A stretch of 64,000 nt of DNA from Caldicoprobacter oshimai DSM 21659 (GTDB lineage Bacteria; Bacillota; Clostridia; Caldicoprobacterales; Caldicoprobacteraceae). The translations under genes and the position numbers were made by a program. The stretch covers positions 988,888 to 1,052,887 of the forward strand of contig JAGB01000002.1 of NCBI GenBank assembly GCA_000526435.1, read 5' to 3'. Within the stretch, counting starts at the first letter, position 1, and each line of letters begins with the position of its first letter. Positions 25,048 to 32,829 of this stretch are shown piece after piece. Below the pieces are notes generated by a model. The model made no database searches and was not told the origin of the DNA. It worked only from the letters and a program-made list of their open reading frames with translations.

Positions 25048-25930
25048 ACCGGTCCCAGAAACTTAAAAAAGAAAACAACCTCTTTATCTTAACGCCTGAA
25101 ACCTTTATCCATTCCACCACTTTCCACCTGTATTCTATTTTTGCTGCACCTTCAGATTCACTGGTCATACTATAAGAAGCAGATGAGCGCTGCTGGCCCT
25201 TTACACCATCCTGCTCATCAGCATGGCCCGTTATACTACTGCTTGTCCCCGTATTATCAGCAGATTCATCGTATCTCGGCTTACCACTTCCTGTATAGCC
25301 TTCGTCCTCTTCATCAACCGATTTTCCAAGCACAACGGCTTCCGTCCCCTCGGCAACCCTCTCCTCTTGAGGTTCAGGCTTTTGAATCTCGATGGCTATA
25401 CCGGTCTGTGAAGCGTTGTCACCCCTTGTTGCTGTCTCGTCTTTCTGTTTGGCCACCCCGTGGGAGATATCTATAAAGCACAGCGGCGGAAACATTACGC
25501 ACCACCAGTTGGATCCTTCTCCCTTGCCTATGACCACCTTCAAAGCCTCATATTCCCCCGCCGGCAAAACCAGATGGCCATACGCCTTGGTGGGAAACGG
25601 AAAGCGCCCAAACTGAACCTGCACAGGATATGACTTGCCGGACCGCTTTATTTCAAGAAAGGCAATCCTCTCTATCTCGTCTATGCTGTCCTTGATTTTC
25701 TCTCTTCCCGTTTCTATCGAATCGATATTGGCAAACTCCCTACCAAACCTCTCCAGCAATCTGTCCCGTACTCTGAGCTTCAAAGCTTGATCTTCCGGAG
25801 AATCGCTGTTTGCCACCACATGAAAACGTATATACTGCTTTTGAGAAGCATTTGCGCACACGCCAACTGTTATCAACGCGACTATTAAAAAGATTACAAA
25901 TGAGTACACCGCCCTTTGCTTGTGCTTCAC
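25046..25930 (-). CDS. spoIIR: Stage II sporulation protein R
   Basis: About 294 residues. An N-terminal hydrophobic segment (YSFVIFLIVALITVGVCANA) precedes the secreted SpoIIR domain (IRFHVVANSDSPEDQALKLRVRD through WWCVMFPPLCF). SpoIIR is made in the forespore and signals SpoIIGA to process pro-sigma E. The C-terminal about 120 residues are low-complexity and polar, longer than the B. subtilis protein. I prefer the GTG at 25930 with GGGGG eight bases upstream. An ATG at 25957 has no ribosome binding site. Confidence 0.88.
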   Translation of the reverse strand: MKHKQRAVYSFVIFLIVALITVGVCANASQKQYIRFHVVANSDSPEDQALKLRVRDRLLERFGREFANIDSIETGREKIKDSIDEIERIAFLEIKRSGKSYPVQVQFGRFPFPTKAYGHLVLPAGEYEALKVVIGKGEGSNWWCVMFPPLCFIDISHGVAKQKDETATRGDNASQTGIAIEIQKPEPQEERVAEGTEAVVLGKSVDEEDEGYTGSGKPRYDESADNTGTSSSITGHADEQDGVKGQQRSSASYSMTSESEGAAKIEYRWKVVEWIKVSGVKIKRLFSFLSFWDR

Positions 25931-26003
25931 TGCCAATACCCCCAATACCTGCCGCATTATTCTAGACCGATATTAGAAGTATTGACAGTTTTTAATTTTT
26001 TAA

Positions 26004-26747
26004 TCATCTGGACAGGTATTTCTCCACCATTTCGATATCGCTGGGTTTGTCCACATCATTGGCCAGCTGCGGAAAGGGGGATATGATGGCCACTGCCTTT
26101 ATGCCCAGAAGCTCAAAAAAGCGCTGCTCCACCTTTGATATCGACAGCCTGCCTAAAGTCAATAGGGGCAACAGGTCAAGGCCCAAAATCCTGGCTATTT
26201 CCCATGGGGTTTTACGGTTTTCAATGAGCAAAGCCGCAAAGTCGCGGCACCGTTCAAAAATGGCGGGATTTATGTAAAATATATTGCCTCCAGTAAAGGT
26301 ACCTTCTTTAAGCCGCACGTAAGTCCTTTTAAAGCTGGGATACAGGCTTTCATTTAAACTCTTCTCAACGATGGGATAACACAAGTCAGCATCGGTAGTT
26401 ATACACCTATTTACAAAGTCGTCCACCACTTCGCTTGTGAGCAAGGGTATGTCAGATGAGACGATTATTACCCTTTTATCGTTTTTGAAGGGCTGCATGG
26501 CAGCCTCCAAATTTTCAAAGAACGAACCTGTATCCTCAAAGTAATAGTCCACTCTGCTTCCAAGGCAATCCTTTAAAGGGTCAACCGGCCCCACGATAGA
26601 AATGCCGTCCACTGAAGAAGAGCACCTCAAAGCATCAACTACATATTCTATCATGGGCCGACCACAAATGCTCAGCAATGCCTTATTGGTTACATTAATC
26701 CTGGCCAGGTCGGCCTGGTTATCCCCTGCCAATATTACCGCATTCAT
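26004..26747 (-). CDS. MobA-like NTP transferase domain protein
   Basis: 247 residues starting MNAVILAGDNQADLARI, a nucleotidyltransferase Rossmann-type fold (NKALLSICGRPMIEYVVDAL, then VSSDIPLLT with the metal-binding Asp). The strict GxGxRxxG loop of sugar-phosphate nucleotidyltransferases is altered. Homologues commonly follow ispE in Clostridia, but the substrate is unknown. It starts 3 nt after the ispE stop with GGAGG upstream, so it is clearly co-translated with it. Confidence 0.8.
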   Translation of the reverse strand: MNAVILAGDNQADLARINVTNKALLSICGRPMIEYVVDALRCSSSVDGISIVGPVDPLKDCLGSRVDYYFEDTGSFFENLEAAMQPFKNDKRVIIVSSDIPLLTSEVVDDFVNRCITTDADLCYPIVEKSLNESLYPSFKRTYVRLKEGTFTGGNIFYINPAIFERCRDFAALLIENRKTPWEIARILGLDLLPLLTLGRLSISKVEQRFFELLGIKAVAIISPFPQLANDVDKPSDIEMVEKYLSR

Positions 26748-26750
26748 GCC

Positions 26751-27635
26751 TTAAAAAACCTCCTCCACCACCTGTACCCCCAAGCTCACAGTTTGAGCAA
26801 CAAAGCACTGCGAATATTTCCGATTGAGCGCTGCATATGCCTTTCGCGCCGCATGCTCATCCTCAAAAAGACCATATACAGTGGGACCGCTTCCGCTCAT
26901 ACAACACCCAACAGCCCCTTGCCTCATAATATCGTCCTTAACCGTATTTATCCGAGGGCACAATTCAATGGTTACTCCCTCAAGAACGTTTACCATGTTT
27001 CGGGCAATGCCTTTAAAATCCCTGTGCTGTAAACTATCCATCATGCCGGCTATATCCGGCCTTACAGACACTTGGCTCAAATCCAGCCTGCCGTAAACCT
27101 CGGCCGTGGGGACGCGCTGCTCAGGTGTTACCAGAACCAGCCACATGCCTTCAGCCGGAGGAAGCGCCGTTATCTCCTCTCCTCTGCCTCGGGCCAGGGC
27201 AGTGCCCCCAACAACGCAAAACGGTACGTCGCTCCCTATAATGCCGGCCAGGGCCATAAGGTCTTTCTCATGAAGATTGAGGCCCCACATCCTGTTAAGC
27301 CCCACCAGCACAGCAGCGGCATCAGCGCTTCCTCCAGCCATACCCGCCGCCACAGGGATATTCTTGTGCAGCTCAATCTCAACCCCCTTTGCAATGCCAA
27401 ACCTTTCTTTAATCAAAGCAGCCGCCCTGTAAGCCGTATTTGCTTCATCTACAGGGATGCCGTCCATATCGCATCTGATGCTTACTCTATTATCCTTTTC
27501 CATAAGGACGACGATATCGCATAAATCTATCGACTGCATGACCATCTCTACATCGTGATAGCCATCGGAGCGCTTTCCTATCACATCCAGCGCCCAGTTG
27601 ATCTTGGCGTAAGCCTTTAAAGCAATCCTTCTCAT
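26751..27635 (-). CDS. ispE: 4-diphosphocytidyl-2-C-methyl-D-erythritol kinase
   Basis: 294 residues, GHMP kinase of the non-mevalonate isoprenoid pathway. Motifs are AYAKINWALDVIGKRSDGYHDVEMVMQ (N-terminal, substrate binding), the ATP loop PVAAGMAGGSADAAA, and the C-terminal CMSGSGPTVYGLF. The start is the ATG at 27635. A good sigma-A-type promoter lies 52-81 nt upstream. Its place after veg and the SPOCS gene resembles the veg-sspF-ispE order of Bacillus. Confidence 0.96.
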   Translation of the reverse strand: MRRIALKAYAKINWALDVIGKRSDGYHDVEMVMQSIDLCDIVVLMEKDNRVSIRCDMDGIPVDEANTAYRAAALIKERFGIAKGVEIELHKNIPVAAGMAGGSADAAAVLVGLNRMWGLNLHEKDLMALAGIIGSDVPFCVVGGTALARGRGEEITALPPAEGMWLVLVTPEQRVPTAEVYGRLDLSQVSVRPDIAGMMDSLQHRDFKGIARNMVNVLEGVTIELCPRINTVKDDIMRQGAVGCCMSGSGPTVYGLFEDEHAARKAYAALNRKYSQCFVAQTVSLGVQVVEEVF

Positions 27636-27686
27636 CCCATTCTCAACCCTTGCTTTACAGTATTTATAAAAGGTAATGCTTTACTA

Positions 27687-27716
27687 ATTATACATTACCA
27701 CATGCCAGTTTGCCAA
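27687..27716 (-). promoter_or_regulatory. Candidate ispE promoter
   Basis: TTGGCA at 27711-27716 and TATAAT at 27687-27692 on the minus strand with an 18-nt spacer, about 50 nt upstream of the ispE start and downstream of the SPOCS gene's terminator. Confidence 0.55.
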
Positions 27717-27790
27717 TGTCTTCATCCATTTGACAGACCCGATGAACCGGTAAACGTATCGCCACAAATACAATCCAGCAAGCCATAAAA

Positions 27791-27850
27791 ACAAAAGCGT
27801 GTTCCGATGCCCCAGAATACATAAATTTAAATTAGGGGCTGCGAACACGC
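27791..27850 (-). terminator. Terminator after the SPOCS/LysM gene
   Basis: An outer perfect 8-bp stem GCGTGTTC/GAACACGC and an inner GCCCC/GGGGC stem enclose an AT-rich loop. TTTTGTTTTT follows on the minus strand. The long internal loop is unusual but the outer stem and T-tract fit an intrinsic terminator. Confidence 0.7.
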
Positions 27851-27874
27851 AAAGGCTTCAACCCCCTTTGAATT

Positions 27875-29452
27875 TCACAGCGAAACCTCAAGCTTCTTAT
27901 AGATCAGCAGCTTGTCTCCAGGGGTCAATATCTGTGACTCGTCTATCGCGTTATACTTCAAAATGCTGGCGATGGTGGTGTTGTACTTTTTGGCTATCGA
28001 CCACAGGCTGTCGCCCGGTTGAACAAAATAGATAAACATTCCAGAGTCTTCTCCCTGTTTCAGCTCCTCGACCTCGACATCAAGAAATATTTCCTTTTCC
28101 ACGCTGGTGAACACGCTTACTTCGGCCATCATCACAGCACGAAACTCAACTTCGTCAGGAGCGACTAAGGTACAATTTACATGGTCAACCACCAGCTGGC
28201 TCTGGCACTCCATGTCTTCCAGCGCTCCCTCAACCTCCACGCTTTGCCTGAAAGGGATATCCTCCTTTATGCTGGCCGGCCCATAGGACGGATCGGTAGA
28301 TTGATAGATCACCTTGGTCACCAGGACTCCCTCAATGACCACCTTGCCGTCGCTTATATGCTGATCGGTGATGATAGGCTTGGCTTCAGCGTACAGGACC
28401 CTTGAGGCCTGGGGGACGTTCTCTGCTGGGAAGGTTATGCTATCCTTGACCACCACTTGGTCCTGTACCTCACCTACTACCTGGGTTAACTTTATCTTTC
28501 TTTTCTTAGGCTGAATGGACAATCCTGGGCAATAGGCGTCTATCAACAGCTCCTTTTCTTCGGTCTCAAACACCCGGGCTTCCGCTGCTATCACCGCTTC
28601 TACGTTGAGCACCCGCATCTCCCCATTGATATCTTCCCGCGGTTCAACGAAAAGCTCCTGTACCCATACATCGGCGGCGCACTCTAATCCCTGATACGCC
28701 CCTACAATGTCCACCGAATGGGTAAACGGCATATCGTAGCTCACTTGCTGAAGGGGCTCATTGGGCTCATCGCACAAGTAAAGAAGCTGAATCTTTATAT
28801 CTCCCTCAATGACCACCCTGTTATCCATGACTTTCCTGCTATTCACCTTTACCGAAGCATTCTTCTTCAATATCTTCTGTATAGAGGGCATTTCTTCCTC
28901 CAGCTCCAGGTCCTCCCTGACAATGGCTTGCGAACTGCCCTGCCCCTGGCTGCGTGACACCGCTACCTTGTCCTTCAGCAACTGGGCATTGGGCATATCC
29001 TTAAAATTCTGAATGACCTCCAGCTGAAGGACATCGTTGACCCTGCTCTGTAGATTGACCACCGTTTTTATGTTAAGTTTCCTGCTGTTTATGATTTCAT
29101 ACTCAACGTGCTCAACCTGACATTTCAATGTGGATAACATGTTGGGCTTAGCACCCGGCATATCAAGATAATGCGTAAAGCCTAGCTCTGTCTCCAGATT
29201 CTCTATAATTTTAGAATCGCTTTGGCCAACATACAGGACAGTGCAGCGCACTACTCCCTCAACCATTACCCTGTCCTGAATTACTTCTTTGCTGTTTACA
29301 ACCGCCGTACCGTCAACATCCAATACCCTGGCGATATCGGGTTTAGCCTCTGGAACGACGATATCCCCCTCTACCAGCGCCTGCGACAGCTCTTGCCCCA
29401 CCGTTTGGTCCACTTTCAAGACATCCTTTATGTATTCGACGGTCACCTTCAC
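27875..29452 (-). CDS. SPOCS (DUF3794) repeat protein with C-terminal LysM
   Basis: 525 residues. Three DUF3794/SPOCS repeats can be seen (near 30-155, 185-310 and 345-460), each with a VxGxxxxxVLY strand pattern such as VMVEGVVRCTVLYV, VVIEGDIKIQLLYL and VVIEGVLVTKVIYQ. A LysM domain at about 475-520 (YFVQPGDSLWSIAKKYNTT) follows. SPOCS domains occur in SpoVID/CotE-type coat assembly proteins and LysM binds peptidoglycan, so a spore-envelope role is likely. The start is GTG at 29452 behind GGAGGAGG. Its first codons are one arm of a perfect inverted repeat. Confidence 0.85.
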   Translation of the reverse strand: MKVTVEYIKDVLKVDQTVGQELSQALVEGDIVVPEAKPDIARVLDVDGTAVVNSKEVIQDRVMVEGVVRCTVLYVGQSDSKIIENLETELGFTHYLDMPGAKPNMLSTLKCQVEHVEYEIINSRKLNIKTVVNLQSRVNDVLQLEVIQNFKDMPNAQLLKDKVAVSRSQGQGSSQAIVREDLELEEEMPSIQKILKKNASVKVNSRKVMDNRVVIEGDIKIQLLYLCDEPNEPLQQVSYDMPFTHSVDIVGAYQGLECAADVWVQELFVEPREDINGEMRVLNVEAVIAAEARVFETEEKELLIDAYCPGLSIQPKKRKIKLTQVVGEVQDQVVVKDSITFPAENVPQASRVLYAEAKPIITDQHISDGKVVIEGVLVTKVIYQSTDPSYGPASIKEDIPFRQSVEVEGALEDMECQSQLVVDHVNCTLVAPDEVEFRAVMMAEVSVFTSVEKEIFLDVEVEELKQGEDSGMFIYFVQPGDSLWSIAKKYNTTIASILKYNAIDESQILTPGDKLLIYKKLEVSL

Positions 29453-29516
29453 TCCTCCTCCCCATGCTTTTGTCCCATAAAGATACCTATTATAATAAAT
29501 ATAGGTGACCGTCGAA
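29435..29516. repeat. Perfect 14-bp inverted repeat around the SPOCS gene start
   Basis: TTCGACGGTCACCT at 29435-29448 and its exact complement AGGTGACCGTCGAA at 29503-29516. The first arm covers codons 2-6 of the SPOCS gene. The second lies about 55 nt upstream, just beyond a TATAAT-like box. The ribosome binding site lies between the arms. Confidence 0.85.
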
Positions 29517-29524
29517 AAATATGT

Positions 29525-29782
29525 TTAAATCCTTTCATTATTTTTGCATATCACCACTTCTACATTGGAAGTGAGTATATCGAAATATGTAAAGGAAAGC
29601 GTTTGGACAAACCTGTCGTCTATGTTGACGCGTACTGTAAAAATGCTGGGGTAAACCTCATGGATAACCCCTTCTTTAATAAAGCTCTTCTTCCTTCCTC
29701 TGTTTGCCTTTAGTTTGACCCTTTCACCTATATTGGACTCTACTGCCTTTCGAACCCTCATCAAAGCTTGTGCGTCAATCAT
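29525..29782 (-). CDS. veg: Veg family protein
   Basis: 85 residues beginning MIDAQALMRVRKAVESNIGERV, with GRKKSFIKEGVIHEVYPSIFTV, which is the Veg signature. It is a small, highly expressed SH3-like protein linked in B. subtilis to biofilm gene control. It lies in the conserved rsmA ... veg ... ispE neighbourhood. ATG at 29782 with AAAGGTGAT upstream. Confidence 0.93.
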   Translation of the reverse strand: MIDAQALMRVRKAVESNIGERVKLKANRGRKKSFIKEGVIHEVYPSIFTVRVNIDDRFVQTLSFTYFDILTSNVEVVICKNNERI

Positions 29783-29900
29783 AAGGCATCACCTTTAAAC
29801 AAAATTTTCATTCAGGATTATTTTTGCCACAAATGGCATAAAATATATTTAAAAATAAAAAATAATCATGTTCCCTTTCTCCAGCTTACACCAATCACAG

Positions 29901-29940
29901 GGTAAGGGATGCCAATTATGTGGCGTCCCTTACCTTTTTT
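29901..29940 (+). terminator. Plus-strand terminator-like hairpin without an obvious gene
   Basis: A 13-bp stem GGTAAGGGATGCC/GGCGTCCCTTACC with an 8-nt loop and six T on the plus strand only. No plus-strand gene precedes it. On the minus strand it would be a structure in the region upstream of veg without a following T-tract. Confidence 0.5.
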
Positions 29941-29942
29941 AT

Positions 29943-29984
29943 AAAAAAATAAAAACGCCCATGCTGTCAAAAACAGCATGAGCG
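29943..29984 (-). terminator. Terminator after the acidic zinc-ribbon gene
   Basis: A 12-bp stem CGCTCATGCTGT/ACAGCATGGGCG (one G-T pair), 5-nt loop, then TTTTTATTTTTTT on the minus strand, 33 nt past the stop of the gene at 30017-30448. Confidence 0.88.
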
Positions 29985-30016
29985 CATATCAGTACTTTAT
30001 TATAATATGATATCAA

Positions 30017-30448
30017 TCATTCCGATTCCTCTTCTTCATCCTCATCCTCAAACTCTTCGTCAAATTCCTCGTCGATCTCCAAATCCTCCAGTGGTTCCTG
30101 CTCCTCTGGCTCGGCTAGATCCTCCAAATCCTCTAATGGACTCAAATCGTTGTCGATATCCTCGTCAAATATCTCCAAGTCTTCCTCATCTGTCAACAGG
30201 AAATCGTCCCAACCTTCACCCTCAATGCGGTCTTCCTCAGCCTCCTTCATGTGTTCCATGGCGCACTGATAACACATCTCTTCCCCCGGCTCAATGATGT
30301 TTTCACCACACTCTGGACATATATCGTATTCCTCTTCCCTATCGGTATCGTTTAAAGATTTCCCAACCTCCTCCAGGCAAACTTTGCATAAAGATTCGGT
30401 GTCTTTAATATAGTTCAAATTGCAACGCGGGCATTTCTTATAAGCCAT
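30017..30448 (-). CDS. Acidic protein with two zinc-ribbon knuckle pairs (function unknown)
   Basis: 143 residues not assigned to a named family. Two CxxC pairs are followed by partner pairs: C6/C9 (CPRC) with C21/C24 (CKVC), and CPEC with CYQC around 44-61. The last 70 residues are extremely acidic (Asp/Glu runs to the C-terminus, net charge strongly negative). A nucleic-acid-mimic or protein-binding role is possible but unproven. ATG at 30448 follows GGAGGG. Its upstream region is the DnaA-box cluster. Confidence 0.75.
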   Translation of the reverse strand: MAYKKCPRCNLNYIKDTESLCKVCLEEVGKSLNDTDREEEYDICPECGENIIEPGEEMCYQCAMEHMKEAEEDRIEGEGWDDFLLTDEEDLEIFDEDIDNDLSPLEDLEDLAEPEEQEPLEDLEIDEEFDEEFEDEDEEEESE

Positions 30449-30742
30449 CCCCTTATATCCCTCCGAAAACAGAATTTACCCTTTTAAGCCTTTGAATCAA
30501 TTAAATACAATTTTACGGTTTGCATCTATTTTTTATTCATCACCTTTTAAGAAAATTCTCTTAAATAAATTAATATAAACCTATATTAAAATCAAGATAT
30601 TTCCTCAACTAGTTATCTACAATTTGTTCATAAAGTTATCCACAATATCCACAAAATTATCCCCAGGCCTTCATTTTATAGCCTTTTCAACTGTGGATAT
30701 ATACCCTACTTTTCCACAAAACCCACATCACATATCCACACC
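30449..30742. other. AT-rich intergenic region carrying the DnaA-box cluster
   Basis: A 294-nt gap between two minus-strand genes. The part next to the zinc-ribbon gene (30490-30605) is very AT-rich with several TTAA and ATTAA runs. The part next to the oxidoreductase stop holds seven DnaA-box-like 9-mers. No gene is visible. Confidence 0.8.
30613..30740. promoter_or_regulatory. DnaA-box cluster
   Basis: Seven matches to TTATCCACA with at most two changes: TTATCTACA 30613-30621, TTATCCACA 30636-30644 (perfect), ATATCCACA 30645-30653 (abutting), TTATCCCCA 30657-30665, complement of ATATCCACA 30692-30700, TTTTCCACA 30710-30718 and ATATCCACA 30732-30740. Density, common orientation and the neighbouring AT-rich stretch suggest DnaA binding. 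Genes on both sides point the same way, which argues against the chromosomal origin itself. Confidence 0.7.
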
Positions 30743-32407
30743 TCATGCAAAAGGATATATGAGCAACCCGCCATCCAGCACTCTTAAACGTTCAAAGCCC
30801 AGCTGCTTAAGCTTAACAAAGGCAAGATAAGCCCTACGACCCCTCTCGCTTATCAACACTATACTGCGCTGCCTATCTAGTTCATCCTTCCGAGCTTCCA
30901 ATTCCTCCAGGGGTATATTTATGGCCCCCGGCAACGTCCCCATCTTGAACTCGGATTCAGTGCGAACATCCAACAGAATGACTTCTCCATCCTGCATAAG
31001 GTCATTTAACTCAAAGGGCGAAATACCCTTCAACTTGCCTTCCAGCTTATTAACCATCACATGGGCCACAAGCGGAATGGGATGCAGGTTCATGAAATAC
31101 GAAAAATGGCGCGCAACATCCAGCATGGCCAAGTCCCTGGCCGTACCTCCCATGCTTATAACCGCGGCCACTGTATCGACCAATTTATCCGACAAAACTC
31201 CTCCCACGCACTGCACTCCCAGTATCTTACCATTTGACCTATCAACCATGAGCTTAATCACATTTTCTCTGTAACTACCACCGCACGCATACCTGTCATC
31301 GTAGACCGAAACGATGGCTGTCTCCACCTCATAGCCTTCTTCCCTGGCCTGTGCTAAAGAAAGGCCCGTTCTGGCTATCCCAAGGTCAAATGCCTGTATA
31401 CTCATAGTGCCCAGCACGCCTTTCTCCAACACGCGACCGTTTTCGAAGGCTATGTTTTCGCTGACTGCCTGGAGCGCCACATCATCAACCGCCTGCCTGT
31501 AAAGCCATACAGGCTTACCGGTTATCTGGTGAATTCTCTGGGCACAGCTGCCCAAGGCATATATCCCGGGTACATTGGTCTCCATGTACTGGTCCACCTC
31601 GATTGCGCCGCTGTCCCCGATTATAATGCCCGCTTTTTTCGCCACCTCCACATTGGGCTTCATGTCCTCCAGCCATATGACTAGGTCGGCAGGAAGGATG
31701 CGCTCAGGGGTATGGACCTCAACCACATCCCCCTTTGCATTGCCTATTAAGGACAAGACTTTCTCTCCCACCAGCACTTCAACGCCTTTGTGTTCCATCT
31801 GCCTTCTGACCAGCTCAGCCATTTCCATATCCAATTCAGGAAGTATCTGTGGCCCTCTTTCCACAAGGGTAACCTTAACGCCTCGCTTCCACAGGCTTTC
31901 AGCTGTGTACACCCCCACCATGTTGGCTCCTACCACAACGGCCTTCTTTATTCGCCCGGCTTCTATTCCCTCTCGAATAGCCATTACATCATCCAGAGAC
32001 CTGAGAAACAGAACATTGCCCAGATTGATGCCCTCCACTTCCGGCACAACCGGCACAGCTCCTGTAGCAATGATCAGCTTATCGTATTCTACTGCAGAGC
32101 TATGGCCCTTTTTTAAGTCTTCAAACACCACTTTTTTTTCAAGAGGGAGGATGTCCGTTACTTTGAGATGCGTTAAAATATCAATCCCATACTGCGCTTT
32201 AAAGGTTTCTATAATGCCGTCCATGAAAGAAAAAATGTCCTCATCGGAGTTTTGAATGAAGTAAGAAAGTATATAGCAGTTAAACGAAAGATGTTCACTC
32301 GAAATCAAAACCTTTGCCTCTATCTCCGGATTTTCCCGAACAGCTCTAGCGGCTGCCCTTATACCGTCAAGTTCGTCCCCAATCACAACCAGCCTTTTCT
32401 TACCCAT
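30743..32407 (-). CDS. CoA-disulfide-reductase-like flavoprotein with rhodanese domain, degenerate motifs
   Basis: 554 residues: pyridine nucleotide-disulfide oxidoreductase (about 1-450) plus C-terminal rhodanese domain (about 465-554). C44 in SFNCYILSYF matches the single active-site Cys of CoA-disulfide reductases, and IIATGAVP is intact. But the FAD loop reads GDELDG (10-15) and the NAD loop GANMVG (160-165), each lacking the middle Gly. The C-terminal FAD motif reads YALGSCA, where family members usually have GDC. The rhodanese loop is SERGRR with S520 in place of the catalytic Cys. ATG at 32407 follows AAAGGAGGAA. It lies 3 nt after arsR. Confidence 0.82.
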   Translation of the reverse strand: MGKKRLVVIGDELDGIRAAARAVRENPEIEAKVLISSEHLSFNCYILSYFIQNSDEDIFSFMDGIIETFKAQYGIDILTHLKVTDILPLEKKVVFEDLKKGHSSAVEYDKLIIATGAVPVVPEVEGINLGNVLFLRSLDDVMAIREGIEAGRIKKAVVVGANMVGVYTAESLWKRGVKVTLVERGPQILPELDMEMAELVRRQMEHKGVEVLVGEKVLSLIGNAKGDVVEVHTPERILPADLVIWLEDMKPNVEVAKKAGIIIGDSGAIEVDQYMETNVPGIYALGSCAQRIHQITGKPVWLYRQAVDDVALQAVSENIAFENGRVLEKGVLGTMSIQAFDLGIARTGLSLAQAREEGYEVETAIVSVYDDRYACGGSYRENVIKLMVDRSNGKILGVQCVGGVLSDKLVDTVAAVISMGGTARDLAMLDVARHFSYFMNLHPIPLVAHVMVNKLEGKLKGISPFELNDLMQDGEVILLDVRTESEFKMGTLPGAINIPLEELEARKDELDRQRSIVLISERGRRAYLAFVKLKQLGFERLRVLDGGLLIYPFA

Positions 32408-32410
32408 AAA

Positions 32411-32716
32411 CTATTCCTCCTTTACCCCTGTAGAAAAAAGGTCCTCTTCATCCAACAGAACCTTAACCACCTTAATGGCATCACCGTGGATTACTGAATA
32501 CTTTACCTCCACACCTCTCCGTTCTCCCTTAATGATACCTCTGGACTTCAATATCCCTAAGTGCTGGGAAATTGTGGACTGGGGAAGCTTTAAACACTGC
32601 TGAATTCCAGATACATTGCAAGCATTGTGCATAAGGCCGTGTACAATACACAACCTTACAGGGTGTCCCAGCGTCTTCAAAAGCTCAGCCTTTTGCTGAT
32701 ATTTCGACACATCCAT
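32411..32716 (-). CDS. ArsR-family repressor
   Basis: 101 residues with a winged helix: LKTLGHPVRLCIVHGL, then recognition region LPQSTISQHLGILKSRGII and wing RRGVEVKYSV. Cysteines at 23, 33 and 41 could bind metal or sense thiol or persulfide stress, which would fit the CoA-disulfide-reductase-like gene 3 nt downstream. The inducer is not known. A palindrome over its own promoter suggests autorepression. Confidence 0.9.
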   Translation of the reverse strand: MDVSKYQQKAELLKTLGHPVRLCIVHGLMHNACNVSGIQQCLKLPQSTISQHLGILKSRGIIKGERRGVEVKYSVIHGDAIKVVKVLLDEEDLFSTGVKEE

Positions 32717-32777
32717 TTATAACCCATCCTTCCTACCATAAATACTTTCCACGTCGTGTATCTATTATATCCTTGTA

Positions 32778-32808
32778 CTATCATATTATGATAGGAAGGC
32801 GCTGTCAA
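32778..32808 (-). promoter_or_regulatory. arsR promoter with overlapping palindromic operator
   Basis: On the minus strand TTGACA (32803-32808) and TATGAT (32780-32785) are 17 nt apart, a near-ideal sigma-A promoter 64 nt upstream of arsR. The palindrome CTATCATAATATGATAG (32778-32794, perfect 8-bp arms with a one-base centre) covers the -10 box and part of the spacer, where repressor binding would block RNA polymerase. Confidence 0.75.
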
Positions 32809-32829
32809 CATTTATTAAGCGCTCAACAG

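Noticed and set aside
30449..30742. Chromosomal replication origin
   Set aside because: DnaA boxes and an AT-rich stretch are present, but dnaA, dnaN, rpmH and parB are absent and the genes on both sides are co-oriented, so I call it a DnaA-box cluster only.
31575..32255. 226-residue Ser/Thr-rich frame on the plus strand
   Set aside because: It lies wholly opposite the oxidoreductase gene, whose frame has clear family motifs.
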